The position numbers and the translations under genes are program-made. From Candidatus Binatia bacterium (lineage in GTDB: Bacteria; Desulfobacterota; Binatia; UBA1149; JAJCZL01), in assembly GCA_028278325.1 (NCBI GenBank), contig JANQEO010000006.1:1-64000 (forward strand): a DNA stretch of 64,000 nucleotides. The letters run 5' to 3'. The notes under the pieces are model-generated. The model was not told the origin of the DNA, ran no database searches, and saw only the letters and a program-made list of their open reading frames with translations. Of the stretch, positions 7,558 through 16,661 are shown piece after piece. Numbering within the stretch: position 1 is the first letter of the stretch; every line of letters starts with the position of its first letter.

Positions 7558-10296
7558 TCAGGGAGACTTCGCGATGAACCTGTCGACCTTGTTCTTCTTG
7601 GACTCGGTGAACTCGCTCGTCCAGCAAGTCCCTTCGCCGTTGACGAGCTGAACGACTACCTGCGGTTCCTTGTCGAACATCTTGAAGTGAATCACCGGCA
7701 CCGGTGTCGGTAAGGCGACGCCTTTGGCACTCAGTTTGGCCTTAGCCTTCCCGGATGCGCCGGCTGTCCGCAGGCCCAGGCTCTTGACCCCGTCAGAGCC
7801 GGCCGATGCGTCTTTGTACCGCCAGCCGTTGGGATCACGATCGCTCCAGGACGGACCGGGTGTGACGGCCAACATTCCAGCAAGCGCCGTCTGTCCTTCG
7901 CTGCTGTCGTACACACACAGCGCATATCCGGTCGCCGTTACCGGGTCGCCGAGTTGAACTTGTGCAACAGCTTCCCCTCTGGACCATTTCCACTTCAGCC
8001 GGTCTTTGCTGTCGTCGGCGTTGTCCTTCAAGGCAAAGCTACTTCGCTGCGCCGTCAGGCAACCCGCCGCAGGCTCTTGCAGATTCAGGCAACCTAGACC
8101 GGCGTCACATATGTCCTGAGTACAGGCGTTTCCATCGTCACAGTCGGCGGCCGCACCGCTGATACAGGTGCCGCCACTACAGACGTCGCCGGTAGTGCAC
8201 GAATCGCCGTCCTCGCATGAAGCAGTGTTCGGCGTGTACTGACAACCGCTGGCAGGCAGACAAGCGTCGTCAGTGCACGGATTCGCATCGTCGCAGATTT
8301 CCGGCGGTCCACTGACACACAGGCCCGCACTGCAGGTGTCGTCGGTCGTGCAAGCGTCACCGTCGTCACAAGATGCCGTGTTCGGGGTGTAGACGCAGCC
8401 GCTCGACGGGTCGCAACTATCATCCGTGCACACAGAGGAGTCATCACAAACCAGCGTCGTGCCCGGTTGGCAGTTACCCAGTCCGTCGCAGGTCTCGTCC
8501 CCGTTACACGGGTTGCCGTCTGAGCACGAGGCGCCTAGAGGCTGCCCGGTGCAGGACACCGCGATCACGCTGCGGCTCACCATCTCCATGAGGTGTCCGT
8601 AGTGGGGCGGGGCGACATCGGCGAGTGGGTTACCATGGCCGTCATACATCCACCCCTTGGCATCGACGAGGAAGCGAAACGCTCGCCGGTAGATCAGCCG
8701 AGCGTCGACCCGCAGCGTCCCTCCGCCAGGCGGCACGTCGAAGGTGTAGGAAGTGGGGTCACTGGCCAGCGCGGCAATGCGGTTGTCGAACTGTATGCCG
8801 AAGGCGTCCGTGAAAAATGTCGGACCCACCCCGCTAGAGTTGTGGTTGACCTTGGCGTAGAACTTGCCGGGCAGGCCGGCGTAGTAGCCCTGAGCCGGAT
8901 CCCCTATCCCACCCAGGTCGTGAACAGTCTGAGTGCCCGTATGGTTGAGCACCAAGCCGTCGCTCTCGCGCCATGCATCTATGAGCAGGATCATGTTTCG
9001 AACCGTAACACCCGTGGGAACGTGATGCCCGGTGAGGCTGTTGGTGATGACTGCATCGACCTCGAGCGTGTTGCCGTTGAGTTGGGCCTGCACGTCCAGA
9101 TCCACGGCGTTTTCGAGGAAGTACGGCGTTGTCCCGCGCACATCGTGAGATCGAATCGTGTCGGGATCACGGATCAGCGCCGGACTCAGGTTGTTGCACG
9201 CGGTATCCGGGCCCGCAGGCGGCATGTGACAGTCGACACAGGTGGCGTACAGCGGTGACTGCAGATCGCCGTACGGCGAGTCGAGCCATTCGATGTAGGT
9301 CGGCTCGGAGATCACGCCGTTGGGTTCGTCGAAATCACCGTCTTCGTCCGGATCGTTCTTGTCCTGATGACAGGTTCCGCAGACGCCGGCGACCAACTGA
9401 GGCTGGAAGGACGAACGCATCTCCGTCGCGCTCGTGAAGTCGACATCCCCGAGCACGCCGTATTGGACCTGGTTGAACAACGGCCCCTGAGGTCGCGTGA
9501 AGGTCACCGCACCGGGATAAATTCCGGGGTGGTTGATCTTCGTCTCGTCCACGTCGGCGATCTTGTGACAGACATCGCAGGACACCCCATGAACCAAGCC
9601 AGGCGTCTGTGGTCCGTTGAGGCCGACTATCGGGCTGAACGGCGACTCGATCCAGGTCTGAGGCTGATGGCATGCCGCACACTCGGAATTCGGATTGCTA
9701 TGGGCGAATTCCGAGTCACGGACATACACAAAACCGCCCATGCCGCCCGGCGTGCCCGATCCGTCATAGATGTCGTGGACCCAAGTATTGGTACCCCCCT
9801 TGGACATCGGCGAACCGTTCCACTGAGCGTACTGGTCAGGATGACAGACAGCACAGTCTTGTGGGTCGGCAAGGGTGTAAGTGGGATCGTCATCCTGGGG
9901 CACGGGTGCCAGGATGACCATCAGATTGCTCGACGGAGCGCCGGCGGTTACGGATCCGTTGAAGTAACCCTTTCGCGCGGCGACGATTACGAGGTTGCTG
10001 CCGACCGCCTCGTCGAAAGAGAAGCTTCCGTCTGCTGCGCTTACCGTGCGCGAGTCGGTGGCCTGTATCGTCACCAACGCGTCCGGAATGGGTACGAGGT
10101 CGAGCCCTCGCACCACGCCTGAAACCTGTGCGTCAACGACAGAAGCCGGGCCGCATACCAGCATCGCAACTAGACTCGCTAAAGCGACGCGTGCGGGCAC
10201 GCCAAGGAAACGGGTGTGGCGGCGGTTCGAAGGACGGTGGGGATCCGAAGCCGTTTCGGCTCGGCGCGAGTTCGAGAGGCGGCAACTGTTCCGCAT
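7558..10296 (-). CDS. Secreted multihaem cytochrome c with Cys-rich repeats
   Basis: A 912-residue exported protein. After a signal peptide (about 35-57) comes a carboxypeptidase-regulatory-like beta domain (about 58-130). Five CxxCH haem-binding motifs follow at residues 148-152, 206-210, 240-244, 306-310 and 353-357. A beta-rich region with EVDAVITNSLTGHHVPTG follows, as in C554-like multihaem proteins, then about seven CTDC-like Cys repeats (about 585-735). The C-terminal 160 residues form a Lys/Trp-rich domain with a conserved-looking CVYD and a CW near the end, unknown to me by name. A GGGGGGAG site precedes the ATG. It stands alone between non-redox genes. Electron transfer at the cell surface is inferred; redox partner unknown. 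Confidence 0.85.
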   Translation of the reverse strand: MRNSCRLSNSRRAETASDPHRPSNRRHTRFLGVPARVALASLVAMLVCGPASVVDAQVSGVVRGLDLVPIPDALVTIQATDSRTVSAADGSFSFDEAVGSNLVIVAARKGYFNGSVTAGAPSSNLMVILAPVPQDDDPTYTLADPQDCAVCHPDQYAQWNGSPMSKGGTNTWVHDIYDGSGTPGGMGGFVYVRDSEFAHSNPNSECAACHQPQTWIESPFSPIVGLNGPQTPGLVHGVSCDVCHKIADVDETKINHPGIYPGAVTFTRPQGPLFNQVQYGVLGDVDFTSATEMRSSFQPQLVAGVCGTCHQDKNDPDEDGDFDEPNGVISEPTYIEWLDSPYGDLQSPLYATCVDCHMPPAGPDTACNNLSPALIRDPDTIRSHDVRGTTPYFLENAVDLDVQAQLNGNTLEVDAVITNSLTGHHVPTGVTVRNMILLIDAWRESDGLVLNHTGTQTVHDLGGIGDPAQGYYAGLPGKFYAKVNHNSSGVGPTFFTDAFGIQFDNRIAALASDPTSYTFDVPPGGGTLRVDARLIYRRAFRFLVDAKGWMYDGHGNPLADVAPPHYGHLMEMVSRSVIAVSCTGQPLGASCSDGNPCNGDETCDGLGNCQPGTTLVCDDSSVCTDDSCDPSSGCVYTPNTASCDDGDACTTDDTCSAGLCVSGPPEICDDANPCTDDACLPASGCQYTPNTASCEDGDSCTTGDVCSGGTCISGAAADCDDGNACTQDICDAGLGCLNLQEPAAGCLTAQRSSFALKDNADDSKDRLKWKWSRGEAVAQVQLGDPVTATGYALCVYDSSEGQTALAGMLAVTPGPSWSDRDPNGWRYKDASAGSDGVKSLGLRTAGASGKAKAKLSAKGVALPTPVPVIHFKMFDKEPQVVVQLVNGEGTCWTSEFTESKKNKVDRFIAKSP

Positions 10297-10689
10297 GCTC
10301 CCCCCTTTTCTTGCGCCCGGATGGCGGCACGGAAAGCGTTAGGCGGCGCCGCTTACCGGAGCGTTGAGCGATTCCAACGTATACGAAACCGTTGTTGTCG
10401 CGTGCATCAAACATGCCAGCAGATCACCTCCCCCATGCGGGTCTTGTCACAACAACCTGGATGCACGCGACCCCCGCGAGCCTTGGGCTTCAGCTCCCTG
10501 ATCTCGGGCGCACCGTTCATGGCGCTATGTGTCCCACCTTCGCATCGACAGGAATCCCGCTGATCGCTCCTTCCATCCACTAGGAAATCCCGACCACCTG
10601 TTCGGGGGTTCAGATGGCTGCGGCCACACGCTAGATTCACCGCAGCCGCCTCGTGTCGCCGGTCGTGCCGGCAATGGAGGATAGACTTA
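10297..10689. other. Intergenic region between divergent genes
   Basis: About 390 nt separate the minus-strand multihaem cytochrome from the plus-strand acyl-CoA dehydrogenase. It must hold both promoters. A GCGGCGCCGC palindrome lies near 10344-10355 and GGAGGA for the downstream gene at 10676-10681. Open frames here have no ribosome binding site or family likeness, and I see no riboswitch or RNA gene. Confidence 0.5.
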
Positions 10690-11883
10690 ATGGACTTTTC
10701 GATCCCCAGCGAAATCAGCGAACTCGTCGACAACGTATCCCGCTTCATGGACGAGCACGTCTACCCGCTCGAACAAGAACATCATGAACCGCTGGAGGTA
10801 GGCGGGCCCGCCTTTCCTCAGTCGGTCAAGCGGGTGCAAGCTCACGCCAAAGAGTTGGGATACTGGGCCTTTCACCTACCGTCGGAAGCCGGCGGGGCCG
10901 GCCTACCCTTCATGCACTATGTTTTCGTCAACGAGGTGCTGGGCCGCAGCGCCTACGGGCCTTCCTGTGTGGGCTCTCAAGCGCCGGACTCCGGTAACGC
11001 CGAGATACTGTGGAAGTGGGGAACCGAAGAGCAAAAGACCAAGTGGCTCGGCCGACTTGTCGCCGGAGACATCCGCAGTTGCTTTTCGATGACCGAGCCC
11101 GAGGTGGCCGGCTCCGATCCGAAGTTACTGCGCGGCAACGCCGTGCGCGACGGCGACGACTACATCATCAACAAACATGCCTGGTTCAGCAGCGGAGCCC
11201 ACGGTGCCGACTTCGCGATCGTGATGGCTGTAACCAACCCCGACGAGTCCTCGTATCAGCGCCAGAGCATGCTCATCGTCCCCCTCGACGCCCCCGGCGT
11301 GAACATACAGCGCGGCATCCCGGTGATGGGAGAAGAACACAACCACCACGCCGAGATCTGGTACGAGGACGTTCGAGTGCCGGCCTCCAATCTGCTGGGC
11401 GCAGAGGGCGCCGGCTTCCTCATCGCTCAGGACAGACTCGGTCCCGGACGCATCCACCACTGCATGCGTTGGCTCGGCCAAGCTCAACGCGCCTTCGAAC
11501 TCATGTGCGAGAGAGCTGTGCTGCGTGAGGCCTTCGGCAGCACGCTGGCGCGCAAGGCCAACATTCAAGACTGGATCGCCGAGGCACGAGCCGACATCCT
11601 GGCGGCGCGTCTCATGACTCTCAACGCGGCGTGGAAGATCGACCAGGCAGGTCCGGGCGGCGCCAGAGAAGAGATATCGCTGATCAAGTTCTTCGGAGCC
11701 AAGGTCCTGCACAGCGTCATCGACAAGGCCATCCAGGTCCACGGCGCTGCCGGCATAACGGAGGACATCCCCTTATCGGCGATGTATCGCAGCGCACGTG
11801 CGGCTCGGCTCTATGACGGCCCCGATGAGGTCCACAAGATGGTCGTCGCACGCCGGATCTTGAATCAGTACGAGAAAGCCTGA
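10690..11883 (+). CDS. Acyl-CoA dehydrogenase
   Basis: A 397-residue FAD-dependent acyl-CoA dehydrogenase. It has the N-terminal helical domain, the FSMTEPEVAGSDP segment that packs on FAD, the middle beta domain (INKHAWFSSGAHGADF), and the C-terminal helical domain with FGSTLARKANIQ and VHGAAGITEDIPLSAMYR. The catalytic-base region near the C-terminus reads LYDGPDEVHKMVVARRIL, as in the long-chain and FadE11/ACAD10-like groups, where D/E of the DGPDEVH segment neighbours the active site. GGAGGA precedes the ATG. It catalyses alpha,beta-desaturation of acyl-CoA in beta-oxidation; the chain preference is not evident. A membrane hydroxylase/desaturase gene follows 84 nt downstream. Confidence 0.92.
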   Translation: MDFSIPSEISELVDNVSRFMDEHVYPLEQEHHEPLEVGGPAFPQSVKRVQAHAKELGYWAFHLPSEAGGAGLPFMHYVFVNEVLGRSAYGPSCVGSQAPDSGNAEILWKWGTEEQKTKWLGRLVAGDIRSCFSMTEPEVAGSDPKLLRGNAVRDGDDYIINKHAWFSSGAHGADFAIVMAVTNPDESSYQRQSMLIVPLDAPGVNIQRGIPVMGEEHNHHAEIWYEDVRVPASNLLGAEGAGFLIAQDRLGPGRIHHCMRWLGQAQRAFELMCERAVLREAFGSTLARKANIQDWIAEARADILAARLMTLNAAWKIDQAGPGGAREEISLIKFFGAKVLHSVIDKAIQVHGAAGITEDIPLSAMYRSARAARLYDGPDEVHKMVVARRILNQYEKA

Positions 11884-11967
11884 CGAGAGCTGTTTTTACC
11901 CCGCTCGTCGGCGCCGAGCCGGCGCGCATCTGGCCTAATCGCCGCAAAGGGGTATGTTGAGGGTGAC

Positions 11968-12729
11968 ATGGGGGGGCTTCTCGAGATCTACAACGAACCG
12001 CTGTTCTGGCAGTTTCCCGTAGCCAGCGCTGCCATAAGCGCCTTCGCGTTTCTGCTGTTCGCCCTGCCCATGACCTGGCTCGCCGCCAAGGACCCGGACT
12101 GGGCCGCACCCTACAAGATCCAGAGCCGGCGGGCGCGCCAACAGGAATTGTTCGGGGCCAGCATGAAAACCTGGGTCGTCAACAACGCGATCCTTTTCCC
12201 GGTAGTCATGCTGGGATGGCCTTTACTACGACACTCCGGCGTACACGCCGGGCCCCTGCCCCCCTGGTACGTGATCGTCGGACAGCTCGTATTCTTCATC
12301 TACCTCGACGATTTCCTCTACTACTGGTTCCACCGAAGCATGCACTCGAGGTGGGCGTACAAGAAGATTCATTCATGGCATCACAGGATCCTCACCCCGT
12401 GGGCCGTCACCGGCGTCTACATGCATCCGGTCGAGTATGTCCTCACGGCGACGGTGGCACTCGTCGGACCGATAGCGCTGGGCTCACATGTCGTCGTGCT
12501 ATGGATCTGGTTCACGTTCCGGCAGTGGGAAGCTGCCGAGGGCCACTGCGGCTACGAGTTCTCCTGGACACCCACCCACCTGCTGCCCTTCAACGACGGT
12601 GCCCGTCACCACGATTTCCACCACGCCAAGGTTAAAGGTAACTACGCCGGTTTCCTGACCCTGTGGGATTACCTCTTCGGCACCTATTCAAGAGACTACA
12701 CTCCCGAGCGCTGGCCGAAGCTGGCCTGA
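11968..12729 (+). CDS. Sterol desaturase / fatty acid hydroxylase family membrane enzyme
   Basis: A 253-residue integral membrane protein with hydrophobic stretches at about 14-38, 68-88, 100-120 and 155-185. The di-iron His clusters are all present: HRSMH (122-126), HSWHH (135-139), H192 in GHCGYEF, and HHDFHH (214-219). The family introduces hydroxyl groups or double bonds into sterols, fatty acids or carotenoids. The ATG at 11968 follows a GAGGGTG site. The gene probably shares a transcript with the acyl-CoA dehydrogenase. The lipid substrate is unknown; hopanoid, sterol or fatty acyl are all possible. Confidence 0.88.
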   Translation: MGGLLEIYNEPLFWQFPVASAAISAFAFLLFALPMTWLAAKDPDWAAPYKIQSRRARQQELFGASMKTWVVNNAILFPVVMLGWPLLRHSGVHAGPLPPWYVIVGQLVFFIYLDDFLYYWFHRSMHSRWAYKKIHSWHHRILTPWAVTGVYMHPVEYVLTATVALVGPIALGSHVVVLWIWFTFRQWEAAEGHCGYEFSWTPTHLLPFNDGARHHDFHHAKVKGNYAGFLTLWDYLFGTYSRDYTPERWPKLA

Positions 12730-12892
12730 CCGCCCAGGCCGCCGAGCGGCTGCCTAAAAATCCCGCCAACGCGGACGTCGCCAAGGCACATCGCAAAGCA
12801 GACTCGGGGTCACACGCGTTCTGTATCCTCCGGCATGCAAGTGCGCATACCTTTTGACAGCGGCGCCGCCAAGCGGCCGCTAACATTGAAGA

Positions 12893-14542
12893 ATGGCGCG
12901 GAATAGAACTCACGACCCTTCGACCGAGCAGACCCAACCCGCTCGGAGCCAGGAAACCACGACGGCCCCGCTCGACGGGGTCCTCGACAACATCTCGGCG
13001 CAGGTAAGCGATGCGTTCGCGGAGCTGAGTCGCCTGCGGGACGAGATCAATCGGCGCAACCTGGCCAGCGACGAGCGCGAGGCTGAACTGGCAGCCGAGG
13101 GTAGCGCCCTCGCCCGGCGTGCCGAGGAGCTCAAAGAGCAGGCCCACGAGTTGACCGAGCGCACTCGGGTCATGGATGACCTCGAAGAGCAGCTGACCTC
13201 GCGCGAGGCAACTATGATCGAGAGAAAAGAGGATATCAATCGCCAAACCAGCGCCCTCGATGACCGCGAACAGGCCATCGCCGAACTCGAAAACGATCTG
13301 GTGTCGCGCAAGAAGTCGCTCATCGATAGAAGCGAACAACTGGACGAGAAGAACGCCGCGCTCGACATGCGCAGCAGCGCAATCGCCCAGCACGAGTCGG
13401 ACCTCACCGAGAAAGAGGAAGGTCTCGCCCGCCGTGACCGCGAGCAGGATCAGCAATCCGCAGCGCTGGAAGAGCGTCACCGGACCCTCGACGAGCTCGA
13501 GAGCCAACTAGGAGAGCGTGAGGAGGCCATGGCCGAGCGCAGCCGCGAGCTCGAGCAGCAGTCCACGAGCCTGGACGGCAAGCGTCAGGCGATACAAGAG
13601 ATCAGTGACGAGCTGAACGCCAAGGAAGAAGGCTTGAGCAAGCATTGCGAGGAGCTGGAAGCGCAGAGGGCGAGCCTGGCCGAGCAACAGGCGCAACTCG
13701 ATGACCGCCAGGAATCCATCGAAGCGTCGGGGCGCGCCCTTACCGAGCACGAGGCCGCGCTGGAGCAGATAGAGGCTCAGCTGAGCGAGCGTCAGGAAGA
13801 AGCAAAACGCCACGAGGAAGAACTGGCGAGAGCCGAAGCCGAACTCTCTCGTCAGGCCGACGAGAACGTAGCCCGCGAGGCGCAACTCGAAGGGACCCGA
13901 GCCAAGCTCGAGCTACAGCAGAGGGAGCTTTCGGATATCGAGAGCGAGATCGAGAATCGCCTCGGCATGGTGCAGCTGCGCGAACAGACGGTCGGAGTTT
14001 TCCAGACCATGTTGGCGCGTCTCCAGGACGGCCTGTCCGACACCAGCGCTGAAACTTCCGAGGCCGCCGCCAAGGCGACCGAAGACGCCCTGCGCATGCT
14101 TGCCGAGAACCCGGTAAATCCGGTTGCTACCGACTCTCCCGAGGCTGACCCGGCCGAAGAGCCGCAAAGCTCTAACGAAACCGAGGCTGCAGAACAGGCG
14201 GAGGAGTGCTCGGCTACCGATTCGCTGGAGTGCACCGCGCAGCCCGAAGACGACGGGTTGTCAGAGGCCGCGACGGCGGACGAGATGATGAGCGAGACTC
14301 CGGCGGCCCCTCCTCGCCAGAGCGCGAAGACGTCCGCACAGCCGAAGGCCGAGGAAGAAGAGCTGGACCTCTCGGACTTTTCAGCCGAAGAGATGGAGAA
14401 GTTCGATCGGCTCAGCCGTCTGCTGGGCAGCGACAACCGTCTCATCGCCGCCGACATCCGTGCAGAGCGAGCGAGTCAGCAGTCAACGGATGATGGGGCC
14501 GATACGGACCAGCCTCAGAAGCGAAAGTGGTTCAAGCGTTAG
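12893..14542 (+). CDS. Long coiled-coil protein
   Basis: A 549-residue protein with no recognisable enzyme domain. Residues about 30-360 are one long charged coiled coil built on a near-regular unit of about 28 residues such as LDDREQAIAELENDL and LEERHRTLDELESQL, often with SxRE or EREE at the turn. Residues 390-470 are acidic and low in complexity (Glu/Ala/Ser/Thr). The C-terminal 70 residues (DLSDFSAEEMEKFDRLSRLL) may form a small helical domain and end in a basic tail (PQKRKWFKR). No signal peptide or membrane segment is seen, so it is likely cytoplasmic. A scaffold, chromosome-organising or cell-pole role is possible; I do not recognise a family. Confidence 0.82.
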   Translation: MARNRTHDPSTEQTQPARSQETTTAPLDGVLDNISAQVSDAFAELSRLRDEINRRNLASDEREAELAAEGSALARRAEELKEQAHELTERTRVMDDLEEQLTSREATMIERKEDINRQTSALDDREQAIAELENDLVSRKKSLIDRSEQLDEKNAALDMRSSAIAQHESDLTEKEEGLARRDREQDQQSAALEERHRTLDELESQLGEREEAMAERSRELEQQSTSLDGKRQAIQEISDELNAKEEGLSKHCEELEAQRASLAEQQAQLDDRQESIEASGRALTEHEAALEQIEAQLSERQEEAKRHEEELARAEAELSRQADENVAREAQLEGTRAKLELQQRELSDIESEIENRLGMVQLREQTVGVFQTMLARLQDGLSDTSAETSEAAAKATEDALRMLAENPVNPVATDSPEADPAEEPQSSNETEAAEQAEECSATDSLECTAQPEDDGLSEAATADEMMSETPAAPPRQSAKTSAQPKAEEEELDLSDFSAEEMEKFDRLSRLLGSDNRLIAADIRAERASQQSTDDGADTDQPQKRKWFKR

Positions 14543-14560
14543 TCAACTAACTACGGGCTC

Positions 14561-15676
14561 CTAGAGCAGGAACCCGTCACCCCAGGTCAGATACCAGCTG
14601 GACGGCTCCATCCATGGAGTCGGATCATCGACCGGCCGGTCGAGGCGCACCACGAAGTGGATCGCCTTGGGCAGCATCATGTGGGGAACCGAGATGAAGC
14701 CCGCGTTTCGTAGCAGCCTGTGGTGCAGGGTGCCGGGCATCGCCATGGCGGCTACCGCGCAAGCTCCCGCACGTCTGGCCTGCTCCACCGCATCGTCGAG
14801 AAGGTCGCGGCCCTCGTTGCGGCGGCCTTCGGCCCACATCCAATCCATCAGCAACAGCATGGAAACGCCGAAGAGGCTTGTCGTTCGCACGACAGCCGTT
14901 GCCACTACCCTGTCACCTTCCTTTACGTCGCGGTGAAGATAGGGCGTCTCGGCACAGCCCGGATAGCGCCACGTCATATGAGCCTGGTCACGGATGACCG
15001 CGATCCTGGGCAACCCGTCCACCTGCTCGAACAACCAGGTGTGCTCCCGGTCGAAGCTTGGCCTCTTCCACTCGCCCCCCGAGGCGATAGCGGCGTGGGC
15101 CAAGCTGGCATCGATGGGCAAGGGGCCTGCTATGGCCGCCTCCGGCGCGTTGTGGGCTCCCTCGCCGCGGCCGAGGGACAAGCGCTCGCCCAGGTAAGAC
15201 AAACCGGCGCTGAAGGGCCGCAGAGGCTTGATCATAACCGGCGGTTGATGAAGGGCCGTGGCCCGCTCGTACTTCACGCTGCCCGGATAAGACTGATCGT
15301 TGTTGAAGGCGTAACCTACTAGAAAGCCACCCTCGGCGATCTGACGCATGGCCTCCATGCCGAGCATCGTGCGCACGCCTTGGCGCTGCCAGCCCGGCCG
15401 GGTGGTCACGTCGACGACGTGGGCGGCCAATCCCGCCTCACCGAATGCCAACACTCGCCGCGGCAGGATTCCATAGTGCGAAACGACCTGGTCACCGCTT
15501 CGGGCAATGAGGATGATCGGGTCACCTGCGGGGTTCTCGAAGAACAGCCGATGCCAGCTGTGCGGATCCGGCTCGAAACCGAAGCCCTCGGCGAGACAGT
15601 CTAGTATGGCTGCGGCGTCGGTCTCATCGTAGAGACCGATGTCGACGCCGTTTCCTCGGCTGGTGACGGATCGCAT
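14561..15676 (-). CDS. GNAT-family N-acetyltransferase
   Basis: A 371-residue protein with the GNAT core in the N-terminal half: VVDVTTRPGWQRQGVRTML at about residues 88-106 is the acetyl-CoA pyrophosphate loop (Q/RxxGxG/A type). The second half (about 190-360) contains a further GNAT-like strand pattern (VVATAVVRTTSLFGVSMLLLMD, CAVAAMAM), so a tandem-GNAT architecture as in large bacterial acetyltransferases is likely. The substrate is unknown. The gene lies 18 nt from the convergent coiled-coil gene. A long inverted repeat sits just upstream of its start at 15703-15762. Confidence 0.78.
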   Translation of the reverse strand: MRSVTSRGNGVDIGLYDETDAAAILDCLAEGFGFEPDPHSWHRLFFENPAGDPIILIARSGDQVVSHYGILPRRVLAFGEAGLAAHVVDVTTRPGWQRQGVRTMLGMEAMRQIAEGGFLVGYAFNNDQSYPGSVKYERATALHQPPVMIKPLRPFSAGLSYLGERLSLGRGEGAHNAPEAAIAGPLPIDASLAHAAIASGGEWKRPSFDREHTWLFEQVDGLPRIAVIRDQAHMTWRYPGCAETPYLHRDVKEGDRVVATAVVRTTSLFGVSMLLLMDWMWAEGRRNEGRDLLDDAVEQARRAGACAVAAMAMPGTLHHRLLRNAGFISVPHMMLPKAIHFVVRLDRPVDDPTPWMEPSSWYLTWGDGFLL

Positions 15677-15702
15677 AGCGGACGCCCAAGCGCGTTGCGC
15701 AT

Positions 15703-15762
15703 GGGCCCTATCTTGAAAGTATAGCGAAGCCGCGAAGGCCTCGTGTCAGCAAGATAGAGCCC
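15703..15762. repeat. Long nested inverted repeat between two minus-strand genes
   Basis: GGGCCCTATCTTG (15703-15715) pairs with CAAGATAGAGCCC (15750-15762) at 12 of 13 positions. A second, smaller stem (CGAAGCC / GGCCTCG, 15725-15743, one mismatch) lies inside the loop. It is downstream of the dockerin/beta-roll gene and upstream of the GNAT gene. It could end the first transcript or fold in the leader of the second. There is no T-tract typical of a rho-independent terminator. Confidence 0.6.
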
Positions 15763-15817
15763 GCGACATCCGCTTATGAGACGGAAAAATCGACGGCCTC
15801 TATGCGATCCGCTCAGG

Positions 15818-16570
15818 CTAACGAGGCACGACTGTTCCGTTGACGTTGGCCGTGTAGCCGCTGCCGCCCGCTACTGTCGCGTCGGCTCCACCGGCGCTGT
15901 TGGAGGCACCGCCCGAAACCGCCGAACCCGGCCCCGATGCGGTATTGCCGCGTCCACCGGCGACGTGCGACGTCCTACCCGAGGCCAGGTTGCCCGACCC
16001 TCCGCCGACCGACGACAACGTAGCCGTAGCCCAGTTGAATTCGCCGCCGCACACCGAGGCATAGGGAGCGATGACGCCGTTGGCGACGCCGGCCACTATG
16101 CCTCCGTAGCTCGAGTAGATATGCTCGCGTCCGACCACGAGATTATGCGACCCGGAGCGATCGTTGGCCGCGAACTCGTCTTCGTTGTAGCCGATGATCA
16201 GGTTGCCGAGGCCGTTAGGTTCGGCATCGGTCTCGCCTTCGCCGCTGACTATCTGCAGATTCTTGCCGGTCAGCACGATGGTCTCGTCGTCATCCCCCTC
16301 GAAGGACAGGGCATCGAGGAGAGCCTCGAGCTTTTCCATCGCGTCCTCGTCGAGCTCGGCCAACTCGACGACGTTGGTGACTGCGACCGTGCCGCAGTCG
16401 AGGCCTGGGTCGGCCCCTACGGACTCGTGCAAGACCATCAGGGCGTCGGTAGCGTTTACCGTCCCGTTGTCGTCGACATCACCACAGCCGCCGGACAGGA
16501 CGGGCGCGGGCATGACAACGGACACCATCAAGAGCGCCGCCGCAGCGGCAAAAGCGATCAGGGGTTTCAT
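15818..16570 (-). CDS. Secreted dockerin-like and YadA-type beta-roll repeat protein
   Basis: A 250-residue exported protein. A signal peptide (about 1-26, ending VLSG) is followed by a short dockerin-like module (29-60: CGDVDDNGTVNATDALMVL) with calcium-loop-like Asp/Asn spacing. Residues 60-135 are acidic and probably helical. Residues about 140-250 are Gly/Ser/Ala repeats such as SVGGGSGNLASGRTSHVAGG, matching the left-handed beta-roll of trimeric autotransporter heads. There is no YadA-type membrane anchor, so the protein is not an autotransporter by itself. The ribosome binding site lies in a hairpin (16573-16605). A structural or adhesive surface role is inferred. Confidence 0.8.
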   Translation of the reverse strand: MKPLIAFAAAAALLMVSVVMPAPVLSGGCGDVDDNGTVNATDALMVLHESVGADPGLDCGTVAVTNVVELAELDEDAMEKLEALLDALSFEGDDDETIVLTGKNLQIVSGEGETDAEPNGLGNLIIGYNEDEFAANDRSGSHNLVVGREHIYSSYGGIVAGVANGVIAPYASVCGGEFNWATATLSSVGGGSGNLASGRTSHVAGGRGNTASGPGSAVSGGASNSAGGADATVAGGSGYTANVNGTVVPR

Positions 16571-16572
16571 AG

Positions 16573-16605
16573 GCTTACCTCGCTTCGTGTAGTACGCGAG
16601 GAAGC
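16573..16605 (-). promoter_or_regulatory. Hairpin sequestering the ribosome binding site
   Basis: On the minus strand GCTTCCTCGC (16596-16605) pairs perfectly with GCGAGGTAAGC (16573-16583), with one bulged T and a 12-nt loop. The GAGG ribosome binding site of the dockerin/beta-roll gene lies inside the stem, seven nt from its ATG at 16568-16570. Such a fold would limit ribosome access unless opened by temperature, a protein or translation of an upstream element. Regulation is inferred from structure alone. Confidence 0.55.
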
Positions 16606-16661
16606 TTACGTAAATGCCTGAGATATAGCCAATTCCGTCCCAGGCTATGCCTCGGGCGGCT

